Origin: Streptomyces spiralis
GTDB lineage: Bacteria; Actinomycetota; Actinomycetes; Streptomycetales; Streptomycetaceae
Direction of reading: 5' to 3'
Length of the DNA stretch: 54,847 nt
Assembly (NCBI RefSeq): GCF_014654675.1
Contig: NZ_BNBC01000036.1
Span: 9,303-64,149 of the forward strand
The notes beneath the pieces are model-generated. The model did no database searches. It was not told the DNA's origin and was given only the letters and a program-made list of their open reading frames with translations. The position numbers and the translations under genes were made by a program. This document shows positions 31,459 through 40,090 of this stretch, one piece after another (position 1 is the first letter of the stretch; each line of letters begins with the position of its first letter).

Positions 31459-33084
31459 ATGTCCGCATCCATCACCTGCACCTCCCTGTCCTTCGCCTGG
31501 CCCGACGGCACCACCGTCTTCAGCGGCCTCGACATCGCCTTCGGCCCCGGCCGGACCGGGCTCGTCGGCGTCAACGGGTCCGGCAAGTCCACCCTGCTCA
31601 AGCTGATCGCCGGTGAGCTCGCGCCGTCCGACGGCACCGTGCGGGTCTCCGGCGAGGTCGGCTGCCTGCCGCAGAACGTCACGCTCGACACCGCGCTCCG
31701 CGTCGACGAGGCGCTCGGCATCGCCGCGCAGCGGGCCGCGCTGCACGCCATCGAGGCCGGCGACGCGGCCGAGGAGCACTTCGAGACCATCGGCGACAAC
31801 TGGGACGTGGAAGAACGCGCCCTGGCCACGCTCGGCGAGCTCGGACTCGGCCACATCGAGTTGGACCGCACCATCGGCGAGGTGTCGGGCGGCGAGTCGG
31901 TGCTGCTGCGCCTGGCCGCGCTGCTGCTGCGCCGCCCCGACGTCCTGCTGCTGGACGAGCCGACCAACAACCTCGACCTGTACGCGCGCCGGCGGCTGTA
32001 CGCGGCCGTCGCCGCCTGGCCCGGGGTGATGGTCGTCGTCAGCCACGACCGCGAACTGCTGGAGCTGGTCGACCAGATCGCCGATCTGCGCTCCGGTGAG
32101 GTCACCTGGTACGGCGGCAACTTCTCGGCGTACGAGGAGGTCCTCGCGATCGAGCAGGAGGCCGCCGAGCGGATGGTGCGGGTCGCCGAGGCCGATCTGC
32201 GCAAGCAGAAGCGCGAGCTGGCCGACGCCCAGGTCAAGCTGGCCCGCCGCAAGCGGTACGGCCAGAAGATGTGGGACAGCAAACGCGAACCGAAGATCGT
32301 CATGGGGGCCCGCAAACGCGCGGCCCAGGAGTCCGCGGGCAAGCACCGCATCATGCACGAGGAGCGGCTCGCCGAGGCCCGGGAACGGTTCGACGAGGCG
32401 GTGGAGGCGGTACGGGACGACGACGAGATCCGCGTCGACCTTCCCTACACGGCCGTGCCGCCGGGCCGTACCGTCCTCACCCTCCAGGACCTCCGGCTGG
32501 CGTACGGCGCGCGCGTGGACGGCGGTCTCGACCTGCGCGGTCCGGAGCGCGTCGCGCTGATCGGGCGCAACGGCGCGGGCAAGACGACCCTGCTGCGCAC
32601 GATCGCCGGGGAGCTGGTGCCGGAGTCGGGCACGGTGGCCGCGCACGTCCCGATGCGGTTCCTGCCGCAGCGCCTGGACGTCCTCGACGGCGAGCTGAGC
32701 GTCGCGGAGAACGTGGCCCGGTTCGCGCCGGAAGCCACCAACAACCGGGTCCGGGCCCGCCTCGCCCGCTTCCTGTTCCGGGGCGCCCGGGCAGACCAGA
32801 AGGCGGGGACGCTGTCCGGCGGCGAACGCTTCCGGGCCGCGCTGGCCGCGCTGATGCTGGCCGAGCCCGCGCCGCAGCTGCTGATGCTCGACGAGCCGAC
32901 GAACAACCTCGACATGGCGAGTGTGCGGCAGCTGACGACGGCCCTGGAGTCCTACGAGGGCGCGCTGATCGTGGCCAGCCACGACCTGCCGTTCCTGGAG
33001 TCGATCGGCATCACGCGCTGGCTGCTGCTGGAGGAGGGAGAGCTGAAGGAGACCGACCGGGAGGCCGTCGGGGACCCCGCGTAG
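31459..33084 (+). CDS. ABC-F family ATPase (second), ribosome-protection type
   Basis: Soluble twin-ABC protein of 541 residues. Domain 1: Walker A GVNGSGKST, signature VSGGESVLLRLA, LLLLDEPTNNLDL; domain 2: GRNGAGKTT, LSGGERFRAAL, LLMLDEPTNNLDM. The interdomain linker (RRKRYGQKMWDSKREPKIVMG region) is basic and of the length seen in ABC-F proteins that reach toward the peptidyl-transferase centre. ATG 31459 has GCGAGG five bases ahead. The near-consensus promoter and structured leader argue for inducible expression, which favours an antibiotic-resistance role over housekeeping. I recall an inducible ABC-F gene near ssgD in S. coelicolor but cannot verify identity here. Confidence 0.92.
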   Translation: MSASITCTSLSFAWPDGTTVFSGLDIAFGPGRTGLVGVNGSGKSTLLKLIAGELAPSDGTVRVSGEVGCLPQNVTLDTALRVDEALGIAAQRAALHAIEAGDAAEEHFETIGDNWDVEERALATLGELGLGHIELDRTIGEVSGGESVLLRLAALLLRRPDVLLLDEPTNNLDLYARRRLYAAVAAWPGVMVVVSHDRELLELVDQIADLRSGEVTWYGGNFSAYEEVLAIEQEAAERMVRVAEADLRKQKRELADAQVKLARRKRYGQKMWDSKREPKIVMGARKRAAQESAGKHRIMHEERLAEARERFDEAVEAVRDDDEIRVDLPYTAVPPGRTVLTLQDLRLAYGARVDGGLDLRGPERVALIGRNGAGKTTLLRTIAGELVPESGTVAAHVPMRFLPQRLDVLDGELSVAENVARFAPEATNNRVRARLARFLFRGARADQKAGTLSGGERFRAALAALMLAEPAPQLLMLDEPTNNLDMASVRQLTTALESYEGALIVASHDLPFLESIGITRWLLLEEGELKETDREAVGDPA

Positions 33085-33099
33085 TCGCGGGCACGGGAG

Positions 33100-33127
33100 T
33101 GCGCGTCTCAGGATGCGCATCTCAGGA
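33100..33127. repeat. tandem 14-bp duplication after the ABC-F gene
   Basis: TGCGCGTCTCAGGA at 33100-33113 is followed directly by TGCGCATCTCAGGA at 33114-33127, one mismatch. It begins 16 bases after the ABC-F stop. Confidence 0.6.
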
Positions 33128-33266
33128 GGGCCACAGCCCGGCAACGGGGGTTCAGTCCGCGCGCTCCGGTGACGCATGATGGCCAGTCGGTGCCCTGCCG
33201 CGCCTCGCGTCCGCAGGGCACCGGCACCACCACACCAGTACCACCCCGCTCGATACGGAGACCCTC

Positions 33267-34043
33267 GTGCCCAGCCAGAAGGCCCTCGTCCGCCGCCCCG
33301 GCCCGCGCCTCGCCGAAGGGCTGGTGACCCACATCGAGCGGGAGACGGTCGACGTGGAGCTGGCGGCGCGGCAGTGGGAGGCGTACGTCGAGGCGCTGCG
33401 GGCGAACGGCTGGGAGACGACCGAGGTCGAGCCGGCCGACGACTGCCCCGACGCGGTGTTCGTCGAGGACACCGTCGTGGTGTACCGGAACGTCGCTCTG
33501 ATCACCCGGCCCGGCGCCGAGTCGCGGCGCGCGGAGACCGCCGGGGTCGAGGAGGCGGTGGCACGGCTGGGCTGCTCCGTCAACTGGGTCTGGGAGCCGG
33601 GCACCCTGGACGGCGGCGACGTGCTGAAGGTCGGCGACACGATCTACGTGGGCCGTGGCGGGCGTACCAACGCGGCCGGGGTGCAGCAGCTGCGGGCCGT
33701 GTTCGAGCCGCTGGGCGCGCGGGTGGTGGCCGTCCCGGTCAGCAAGGTGCTGCACCTGAAGTCGGCGGTGACGGCGCTCCCGGACGGCACCGTCATCGGC
33801 CACATCCCGAAGGTGGACACACCGTCGCTGTACCCGCGCTTCCTGCCGGTGCCGGAGGAGTCCGGCGGCCATGTGGTGCTGCTCGGGGGCGGCAGGCTGC
33901 TGATGGCGGCGAGCGCGCCGAAGACGGCCGAACTGCTGGGCGACCTCGGCTTCGAACCGGTCGTGGTGGACATCAGCGAGTTCGAGAAGCTGGAGGGGTG
34001 TGTGACATGCCTCTCGGTGCGGCTGCGGGAGTTGTACGCCTGA
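33267..34043 (+). CDS. ddaH: dimethylargininase (DDAH)-type amidinotransferase-fold enzyme
   Basis: Guanidine-modifying enzyme of 258 residues that most likely hydrolyses N-methylated arginines to citrulline and methylamines. DAVFVEDTVVVY provides the acidic guanidine-binding residues, GTLDGGDVLKVG and VLHLKSAVT the catalytic histidine, and EKLEGCVTCLSVRL the nucleophilic cysteine, all in the order seen in DDAH. It is shorter than agmatine or arginine deiminases. Start GTG 33267 with GGAG 6 bases upstream. A stem-loop 28 bases after the stop likely ends the transcript. Confidence 0.9.
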   Translation: MPSQKALVRRPGPRLAEGLVTHIERETVDVELAARQWEAYVEALRANGWETTEVEPADDCPDAVFVEDTVVVYRNVALITRPGAESRRAETAGVEEAVARLGCSVNWVWEPGTLDGGDVLKVGDTIYVGRGGRTNAAGVQQLRAVFEPLGARVVAVPVSKVLHLKSAVTALPDGTVIGHIPKVDTPSLYPRFLPVPEESGGHVVLLGGGRLLMAASAPKTAELLGDLGFEPVVVDISEFEKLEGCVTCLSVRLRELYA

Positions 34044-34070
34044 CCGGGTGAGCCGGTCCCTCGCGCGGCT

Positions 34071-34090
34071 CCGGGACCTGCGGGTCCCGG
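34071..34090 (+). terminator. stem-loop terminator after ddaH
   Basis: CCGGGACC-tgcg-GGTCCCGG, a perfect 8-bp stem with a 4-base loop, 27 bases after the stop codon at 34043. No T-run, as is common in Streptomyces. Confidence 0.62.
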
Positions 34091-34162
34091 GGGTCGCTCC
34101 GCCTGTGCGCCAGGCGCGGCCAACTCCCGGGGCTCGGCGGCCTGATCAGCGGCCTTTACAGC

Positions 34163-34219
34163 GAACTTAACCTACGGCTTCGTAACCTACGGCTTCGTAG
34201 CCTACGATCCCGTAAGTTC
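34163..34219. promoter_or_regulatory. triple palindrome operator of acyl-ACP desaturase gene
   Basis: Three 12-bp palindromes TACG-N4-CGTA start at 34173, 34188 and 34203, exactly 15 bases apart; the first two are identical (TACGGCTTCGTA) and the third is TACGATCCCGTA. The whole block is bracketed by the inverted pair GAACTTA (34163-34169) and TAAGTTC (34213-34219). It lies 56-112 bases before the desaturase start. The design is that of a TetR-type fatty-acid regulator operator. Confidence 0.68.
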
Positions 34220-34274
34220 CGGCACCGCTCGCCGGTACGTCCCCTCTTTCTTGTGCGTCCCCCCTGGAGTTCCC

Positions 34275-35249
34275 GTGACGATCACCTCCCCGCACCTCGG
34301 CAGCCCGTCCGCCTGGACCGACACCCGGCTGCTGTACGCACTGGAGGAAGTGGTCGAGAACGAGCTCAACCGGCATCTTATGGTCGCCAAGGACTGGATG
34401 CCGCACGAGTACGTGCCGTGGAGCGACGGCCGCAACTTCCCCGGGCAGTTCGCGGACGGCGAGGCCTGGGACAAGGAGCAGTCCAAGGTAACGGAGATCG
34501 GCCGGATCGCCCTCGTCGTCAATCTCCTGACCGAGGACAACCTGCCCAGCTACCACCACGAGATCGCCACCCTGTTCGGGCGCGACGGCGCCTGGGGCAC
34601 CTGGGTGCACCGATGGACGGCCGAGGAGGGCCGGCACGGCATCGTGATGCGCGACTACCTGCTCACCTCGCGCGCGGTCGACCCGGACAAGCTGGAGCAG
34701 TTCCGCATGGCGCACATGAGCGAGGGCTTCGAGTCCGACAACCGGCACTCGATGCTGCACTCGGTCGCCTACGTCGCCTTCCAGGAGCTCGCCACCCGCA
34801 TCTCGCACCGCAACACCGGTCACCAGTCCGGCGATCCGGTCTGCGACCGCATGCTGGCGCGGATCGCGACCGACGAGAACCTGCACATGGTCTTCTACCG
34901 CAACCTGCTCAAGGCGGCCTTCGAGATCGCCCCCGACCCGACCATGCAGGCGGTGCGGGACGTGGTGGTCGACTTCCGCATGCCGGGCCACGGCATCCCC
35001 GGGTTCGAGCGGGCGGCGGCCCAGATGGCCATCGGCGAGGTCTACAACCTGCGCATCCACCACGACGACGTGCTCCAGCCGGTGCTGCGCTTCCTGAAGG
35101 TCATGGAGATCGACGGTCTCGGCCCCGAGGGGCGGCAGGCACAGGAGGAACTCGGCCTGTTCATGGGCGGTCTGGACGCGGAGGCGGCCAGGTTCGACGA
35201 GAAGCTGGCGGCCCGCAAGGCGCGCATGGCGTCCCGCGCCGGCGCCTGA
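34275..35249 (+). CDS. acyl-[acyl-carrier-protein] desaturase (diiron)
   Basis: Soluble non-haem diiron stearoyl-ACP-desaturase-type enzyme, 324 residues, introducing a cis double bond into acyl-ACP. The two iron-binding motifs are EEGRH (in WTAEEGRHGIVMRDYL) and DENLH (in IATDENLHMVFYRN), with earlier Glu ligands in EVVENELNRHL and LLTEDNLPSYH. GTG 34275 with GGAG 6 bases ahead is chosen over the longer frame. The triple palindrome upstream suggests tight transcriptional control by membrane-lipid state. No electron-transfer partner is adjacent. Confidence 0.93.
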   Translation: MTITSPHLGSPSAWTDTRLLYALEEVVENELNRHLMVAKDWMPHEYVPWSDGRNFPGQFADGEAWDKEQSKVTEIGRIALVVNLLTEDNLPSYHHEIATLFGRDGAWGTWVHRWTAEEGRHGIVMRDYLLTSRAVDPDKLEQFRMAHMSEGFESDNRHSMLHSVAYVAFQELATRISHRNTGHQSGDPVCDRMLARIATDENLHMVFYRNLLKAAFEIAPDPTMQAVRDVVVDFRMPGHGIPGFERAAAQMAIGEVYNLRIHHDDVLQPVLRFLKVMEIDGLGPEGRQAQEELGLFMGGLDAEAARFDEKLAARKARMASRAGA

Positions 35250-35297
35250 ACGAACCGGCCGGAACCGCGGCCGAACGGCCCAGTGGCGCCGGTCCCC

Positions 35298-35543
35298 CTA
35301 GGGGGTCACCCGCCGCAGGTTCTGCCGTTCCTTTTCGGACAGTCCGCCCCAGACGCCGAAGCGTTCGTCGTTCGCCAGCGCGTACTCCAGACAGGCCGAG
35401 CGCATCTCGCACATGCCGCAGATGCGCTTGGCCTCGCGCACGGAGCTGCCCGGCTCGGGAAAGAAGAAGTCGGCCCCGGTCTGCGCGCACAGCGCCTGGG
35501 CCTGCCAGGCGGGGTCGGCCGGGGTGAGGGTCTCGATGTGCAT
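35298..35543 (-). CDS. WhiB-like (Wbl) iron-sulfur regulator
   Basis: 81-residue Wbl protein. Four cysteines, one in ALCAQTG and three in KRICGMCEMRSACLEYA, bind a [4Fe-4S] cluster; the turn motif GVWGGLSEKERQNLRR and a basic C terminus follow. Such proteins act with principal sigma factors in development, redox or antibiotic responses. The ATG at 35543 has no clear ribosome site, and in-frame TTG codons upstream leave a slightly longer form possible. Convergent with the desaturase gene. Which wbl paralogue this is cannot be decided here. Confidence 0.9.
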   Translation of the reverse strand: MHIETLTPADPAWQAQALCAQTGADFFFPEPGSSVREAKRICGMCEMRSACLEYALANDERFGVWGGLSEKERQNLRRVTP

Positions 35544-35750
35544 GAGCGAGATCGTGCCGGACGGCGAAAAACGTTCGATCAACGCCGGATCAACGACGCG
35601 TACAGTGGCCGCCCGCGGTCCCGATGATGGCGCCGCGACCGGGGCCGGCGCACGGCGGCGCGCCCGAGGAAGGCGGCGACACGCGATTGTCAGTGGGCGG
35701 TGCGAGACTCGGCAGAGCAGACAACGGGTCTCTTCCCGAGGAGGGCAGCG

Positions 35751-36545
35751 ATGCTCACCACCCGTTTCGTGGACGGCGCTCCGAACTGGATCGACGTCGG
35801 CACCCCCGACATCGACGGCGCCCGCTCCTTCTACGCCGCGCTGTTCGGCTGGCAGTTCCGGTCCGCGGGGCCCGATGCAGGCGGCTACGGCTTCTTCCAG
35901 CTGGACGGCCGAACCGTGGCCGGCGGCATGCAGACCACGGCCGAGCAGGGTCCGCCCGCCTGGACCGTGTACTTCCAGTGTTCCGACGCGGAGGCGACCG
36001 CGAAGGCGGCCGAACAGGCGCACGGCAGGGTGCTGGTGCGGCCCATGGACGTGATGGGCGAGGGCCACATGGCGATCCTCGCCGACCAGGCGGGCGTGCC
36101 GTTCGGTCTCTGGCAGCCGGGGCGGATCAGAGGCGTGGACCTGGCCGGTGACCCGGGCTCGCTGTGCTGGGTCGAGCTGTACACGCCGGACATCGCGGCG
36201 GCCGCCGCGTTCTACTACAAGGTGCTGGGTCTGGAGACCTCGGCGGCCCCCTTCCCCGGCGGCACGTACACGTGTGTCAACCCCGCCGAGGGCGGCGAGG
36301 ACGCCATCTTCGGCGGCGTCGTCCCGCTGTCCGACGACCCTATCGAGGCGGAGGCCGGTCCGTACTGGCTGCCGTACTTCGAGGTCGAGGACGCGGACGT
36401 CACGGTCGCCCGGGCCCTGGAGCGGGGCGGCACGGTCCGCCGGGCGGCCGCCGACGTCCCGGGCGTCGGCCGCATCGCCCGCCTCGCCGACCCCTACGGT
36501 GCCCGCTTCGCGGTCATCAAGAGCGCACCGCAGCAGCAGGCATGA
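35751..36545 (+). CDS. VOC family protein with two glyoxalase-fold domains
   Basis: 264-residue protein made of two vicinal-oxygen-chelate modules: residues about 8-120 (NWIDVGTPDIDGARSFYAALFGW) and 135-258 (CWVELYTPDIAAAAAFYYKVLGL). The second domain retains Glu/Tyr-type positions but canonical metal ligands are not obvious, so it may be a binding or resistance protein rather than an enzyme. Streptomyces have many such paralogues, often annotated hydroxylase or 27-kDa antigen-like. ATG 35751 has GAGGAGGG 7 bases upstream. Confidence 0.85.
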   Translation: MLTTRFVDGAPNWIDVGTPDIDGARSFYAALFGWQFRSAGPDAGGYGFFQLDGRTVAGGMQTTAEQGPPAWTVYFQCSDAEATAKAAEQAHGRVLVRPMDVMGEGHMAILADQAGVPFGLWQPGRIRGVDLAGDPGSLCWVELYTPDIAAAAAFYYKVLGLETSAAPFPGGTYTCVNPAEGGEDAIFGGVVPLSDDPIEAEAGPYWLPYFEVEDADVTVARALERGGTVRRAAADVPGVGRIARLADPYGARFAVIKSAPQQQA

Positions 36546-36550
36546 GGGTC

Positions 36551-36568
36551 CCGGGCGGGCGGGCCCGG
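36551..36568. terminator. short stem between convergent VOC and LacI genes
   Basis: CCGGGC-gggcgg-GCCCGG, a 6-bp perfect stem with a 6-base loop, located between the stop at 36545 and the convergent stop at 36574. It could terminate both transcripts. Confidence 0.45.
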
Positions 36569-36573
36569 CCGGT

Positions 36574-37610
36574 CTACGCGGAGGCGCGCCGCACCAGGGT
36601 GGTCGGCAGGACGACGCTGGTGGGCGCGGCCGCGGCCGCCGCTTCGGCGCCCTGCCGGTCGAGGCCGCGCAGCAGCAGGCGGGCCATCAGCCGGCCCATC
36701 TCCTCGATGTCCTGACGGACGGTCGTCAGCGGTGGGTCGGTCTGCTCGGCGACGGGCAGCATGTCGTCGAAACCGACCACCGCGACGTCCTCCGGCACCC
36801 GCAGCCCGCGCTCGCGGAGCACGCGCAGGGCGCCGGCGGCGGCCAGGTCGTTGGCGGCGAACACCGCGTCGAGGTCGGGGCAGCGGTCCAGGAGTTCCCG
36901 CATGCCGCGCTCGCCGCCGGCGGGCGTGAAGTCGCTCTCCACGACCAGCCGGGGGCGGCGCCGGCCATGACGTCCCGGTAGCCGTCCAGCCGGTCCACCG
37001 CCGAGGTCTGGTCCAGGACGCCGGAGATGTGCCCGATCCGCTTCCGGCCGAGCTCGACGAGGTGCCGTACCGCCTGCCGCGCGCCGCCCCGGTTGTCGCT
37101 GTCGACGTACACCACGTCCCGGGTGCCCTCGCTCCAGCCGGGCCGCCCGCCGAACACGGTCGGCACCCCGGCGCGCTGGATCAGGCCGGGCAGCGGGTCG
37201 TCGAGGTGGAGGGAGAAGACGAGCGCGCCGTCGACGTGGCCGCCCGCGAGGTAGCGGCCGACCCGGGTGTGGTCGTCGCGCCCCTCGGTCAGCAGCAGCA
37301 CGAGCTGGGAGTCGTGCGCCGTCAGCTCCTTGCTGATCCCGCGCAGCTGGAGCGCGAAGAACGGGTCGGCGAAGACGCGGGTCTCCGGTTCGGCGATGAC
37401 GACGGCGACGGCGTCGTGCCGCTTGGTCACCAGGCTGCGGGCCGCCTGGTTCGGCACGTATCCCAGTTCCTCCACGGCCCTCCGGACCCGCTCGGCCAGG
37501 GGCTCCCTGACTCCGTCCGACCCGTTGACCACCCGGGAGACGGTGGCCCGCGACACCCCCGCCCGCGCGGCCACGGCCTCCAACGTGGGACGCGACGCTG
37601 TCTCGGTCAC
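36574..37610 (-). pseudogene. LacI family repressor, broken by a one-base frameshift
   Basis: LacI/GalR-type repressor. From ATG 37610 the frame encodes the helix-turn-helix (TLEAVAARAGVSRATVSRVVNG), linker and most of the periplasmic-binding-like domain up to GYRDVMAGAAP; the correct continuation (RLVVESDFTPAGGERGMRELL ... VPEDVAVVGFDDM ... TTVRQDIEEMG) is in another frame and ends at 36574. Restoring one C in the run opposite GGGGG at 36951-36955 rejoins the two parts into about 345 residues. This is either a true lesion or a consensus error in a G run. A palindromic operator lies upstream at 37669-37680. Confidence 0.85.
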
Positions 37611-37668
37611 TTCGGACTCTCCTCACCGGCGGTTGCGGATCAGGATAGCCCCGGCCCGCAACGGCCCT

Positions 37669-37680
37669 GAGAGCGCTCTC
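37669..37680. promoter_or_regulatory. LacI-type operator GAGAGCGCTCTC
   Basis: Perfect 12-bp palindrome with the central CG of LacI/GalR operators, 59 bases upstream of the LacI-type gene start. Autoregulation is likely. Confidence 0.62.
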
Positions 37681-37704
37681 GCAACCGGCGGCCGGCAGGG
37701 GCCC

Positions 37705-37901
37705 TAGGGGGTGTCTCGTCGATCAGGCCGGATCAGGGAGCGGTGGCTGGTGGTGGGGGCACCTCCCACGCCGTTCAGGCAGTGGGGGAGCATCGCAAGG
37801 CGGAGGAGGGAGTCGATGCGGAGCATCGGCGACCGACGACAACGCGGCGAGGTGCGGCGCCGGCCACCGCGAGCCCGGCACGATCGACGAGACACCCCCT
37901 A
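37705..37901. mobile_element. MITE-like non-autonomous element with 18-bp terminal inverted repeats
   Basis: GGGGGTGTCTCGTCGATC at 37707-37724 and its perfect reverse complement at 37882-37899 bound a 193-bp segment without a transposase. Both ends are flanked by TA (37705-37706 and 37900-37901), consistent with a TA target duplication as made by IS427-like members of the IS5 family. The interior has no convincing gene. The outer end supplies the stop codon of the neighbouring polymerase gene (CTA at 37899-37901). Confidence 0.72.
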
Positions 37902-38927
37902 CGACTCCGGGGCGGCCTTCGCGCGCCGGGCCCGGCTCGGCTGCACCCGCTTGGGCTCGCCCGGCATCTTCGGGTACTCCGGCGGATAGGGCAGGTCGCC
38001 GAGGCCGTGGTCGCGCTCGTCCTGCGCGGCCAGTTCCAGCAGCGCCTCCAGGGAGAAGGTGTGGTCGTCCATGTCGGCGTGCACGTCGCCCAGTTCGGCG
38101 TACCGGGCGGGCATGGTCGCGATGTCGAAGTCCTGAGGGCGGGCGACGCCCACCTCGTCCCAGGTCAGGGGGGCCGAGACGGGGGCGTCGGGGCGGGGGC
38201 GTACGGAGTAGGCGGAGGCGATGGTGCGGTCGCGGGCGGTCTGGTTGTAGTCGACGAAGATGCGGGCCCCGCGTTCCTCCTTCCACCACTTGATCGTCAC
38301 CTGCTCCGGCATCCGGCGCTCCAGTTCCCGGCCGAGGGCGATGGCGGCCCGCCGCACCTGGGTGAAGGTCCACCGGGGTTCGATGGGCACGAACACGTGC
38401 AGGCCGCGTCCGCCGGAGGTCTTGGGCCAGCCGCGCAGGCCGCCGAACTCCTCCAGCACTCCGCGCAGTTCGTGGGCGGCGCGGACGGCGTCGTCGTAGT
38501 CGGTGCCGGGCTGCGGGTCGAGGTCGATGCGCAGTTCGTCGGGGTGGTCGACGTCGTCGCGCCGTACCGGCCAGGGGTGGAAGGTGAGGGTGCCGTACTG
38601 GGCGGCCCACACCACGGCGGCCTCCTCGGTGGGGCACATCTCGTCGGCGCTGCGGCCGCTGGGGAAGGTGATGTGGGCGGTCGGGATCCAGGCGGGCATG
38701 CCCTTGGGCGCCCGCTTCTGGAAGAACCACTCGCCGGTGATGCCGTCGGGGTAGCGCTCCAGGGTGGTGGGGCGGTCACGCAGGGCGCGCAGGATGCCGG
38801 GGGCGACCGCCTGGTAGTAGCGGGCGACGTCCAGCTTGGTGTAGCCGCGCTCCGGGAAGAAGACCTTGTCCGGGCTGGACAGCCGTACCGTCCGGCCCGC
38901 CACGTCCAGTTCCACCGCATCGCCCAT
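37899..38927 (-). CDS. LigD-type DNA polymerase/primase domain protein (NHEJ)
   Basis: Stand-alone archaeo-eukaryotic-primase-like polymerase domain of the bacterial end-joining system, 342 residues. The catalytic acidic pair is in ELRIDLDPQPGTDY, with SGGRGLHVFVPI and RIFVDYNQTARDRTIASAYSVRP as the other conserved blocks. It fills gaps or adds nucleotides at double-strand breaks with Ku and a ligase; no Ku gene is in the window. ATG 38927 (MGDAVELDVAGRTVRL). Its last codon and TAG stop abut the MITE-like element, so the natural C terminus may have been altered. Divergent from LigC by 74 bases. Confidence 0.92.
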   Translation of the reverse strand: MGDAVELDVAGRTVRLSSPDKVFFPERGYTKLDVARYYQAVAPGILRALRDRPTTLERYPDGITGEWFFQKRAPKGMPAWIPTAHITFPSGRSADEMCPTEEAAVVWAAQYGTLTFHPWPVRRDDVDHPDELRIDLDPQPGTDYDDAVRAAHELRGVLEEFGGLRGWPKTSGGRGLHVFVPIEPRWTFTQVRRAAIALGRELERRMPEQVTIKWWKEERGARIFVDYNQTARDRTIASAYSVRPRPDAPVSAPLTWDEVGVARPQDFDIATMPARYAELGDVHADMDDHTFSLEALLELAAQDERDHGLGDLPYPPEYPKMPGEPKRVQPSRARRAKAAPES

Positions 38928-39001
38928 GCGAGCCACGGTAGGCGTACGCCGCACACCTCGCACACCGGGCGAACGGCATCGCGAGCGCGCACAATCTCAG
39001 C

Positions 39002-40075
39002 ATGGATCTGCCCGTGATGCCCCCTGTGAAGCCGATGCTCGCCAAGTCGGTGGCGAAGATCCCCGCGGGCATGCAGTACGAGGCGAAGTGGGACGGGTTC
39101 CGGGCGATCGTGTTCCGCGACGGCGACGAGGTCGAGCTGGGCAGCCGTACCGGCAAGCCGCTGACCAGGTACTTCCCGGAACTGGTGGAGGCCCTGAAGG
39201 AGCGTGTGCCCGAGCGCTGCGTGCTGGACGGGGAGATCGTGATCGCCCGGCAGGGCCATCTGGACTTCGACGCGCTGACCGAGCGGATCCACCCGGCCGA
39301 CTCGCGGGTGCGCATGCTGGCGGAGCGGACCCCCTCGTCCTTCGTGGCGTTCGACCTGCTCGCGCTGGACGACGAGTCGCTGCTCGACGTGCCGCTGTCG
39401 GACCGGCGGGCGCTGCTGGTCAGGGCACTGGCGGAGGCGACCGCCCCGGTGCACGTGGCACCCGCGACGACCGACGTCGAGGTGGCGCGGCAGTGGTTCG
39501 AGCAGTACGAGGGCGCTGGTCTGGACGGGGTGATCGCCAAACCGCCTCAGGTGCGTTACCTCCAGGACGAGCGGGCCATGTTCAAGGTCAAGCACGAGCG
39601 CACGGCGGATGTGGTGGTCGCCGGCTACCGGCTCCACAAGAGCGGTCCCGTCGTCGGGTCGCTGCTGCTCGGCCTGTACGACGACCACGGCAGGCTCCAG
39701 CATGTGGGCGTGTCGGCCGCGTTCCCGATGAAGCGCCGAGCCGAGCTGATCGAGGAGCTGGCGCCGCTGCGGATGGACGATGTGGCGGGGCACCCGTGGG
39801 CGGCCTGGTCCGACGAGGCGGCCCACGAGTCGGCCCGGCTGCCGGGCGCGCCGAGCCGCTGGTCGGGCAGGAAGGATCTGTCCTGGGTGCCGCTGAGGCC
39901 GGAGCGGGTGGCGGAGGTGGCGTACGACCACATGGAGAACGGGGCGCGGTTCCGGCACACGGCACGCTTCCGCCGCTGGCGCCCGGACCGCACCCCGGAC
40001 AGCTGCACCTACGCCCAGCTGGAGGAGCCGGTCCGCTACGACCTCGCGGAGATCCTCGGCTCCCGGCCCCGCTGA
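39002..40075 (+). CDS. ligC: ATP-dependent DNA ligase, LigC type
   Basis: Nucleotidyltransferase-fold DNA ligase, 357 residues. The adenylated lysine is in YEAKWDGFRAIV, followed by the other motifs SRTGKPL, LDGEIVI, FVAFDLLAL, GLDGVIAK and the lysine-rich FKVKHERTADVVV, then an OB-fold domain. There is no zinc finger or BRCT region. It is divergent from the LigD-type polymerase gene, so the pair probably serves end joining or excision repair. Start ATG 39002. Confidence 0.93.
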   Translation: MDLPVMPPVKPMLAKSVAKIPAGMQYEAKWDGFRAIVFRDGDEVELGSRTGKPLTRYFPELVEALKERVPERCVLDGEIVIARQGHLDFDALTERIHPADSRVRMLAERTPSSFVAFDLLALDDESLLDVPLSDRRALLVRALAEATAPVHVAPATTDVEVARQWFEQYEGAGLDGVIAKPPQVRYLQDERAMFKVKHERTADVVVAGYRLHKSGPVVGSLLLGLYDDHGRLQHVGVSAAFPMKRRAELIEELAPLRMDDVAGHPWAAWSDEAAHESARLPGAPSRWSGRKDLSWVPLRPERVAEVAYDHMENGARFRHTARFRRWRPDRTPDSCTYAQLEEPVRYDLAEILGSRPR

Positions 40076-40090
40076 GCCGGTGCGTCGTCG

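Noticed and set aside
37704..37895. 63-codon frame inside the MITE-like element
   Set aside because: Arg-rich random-looking product, begins inside the terminal repeat, no similarity to a transposase fragment that I recognise.
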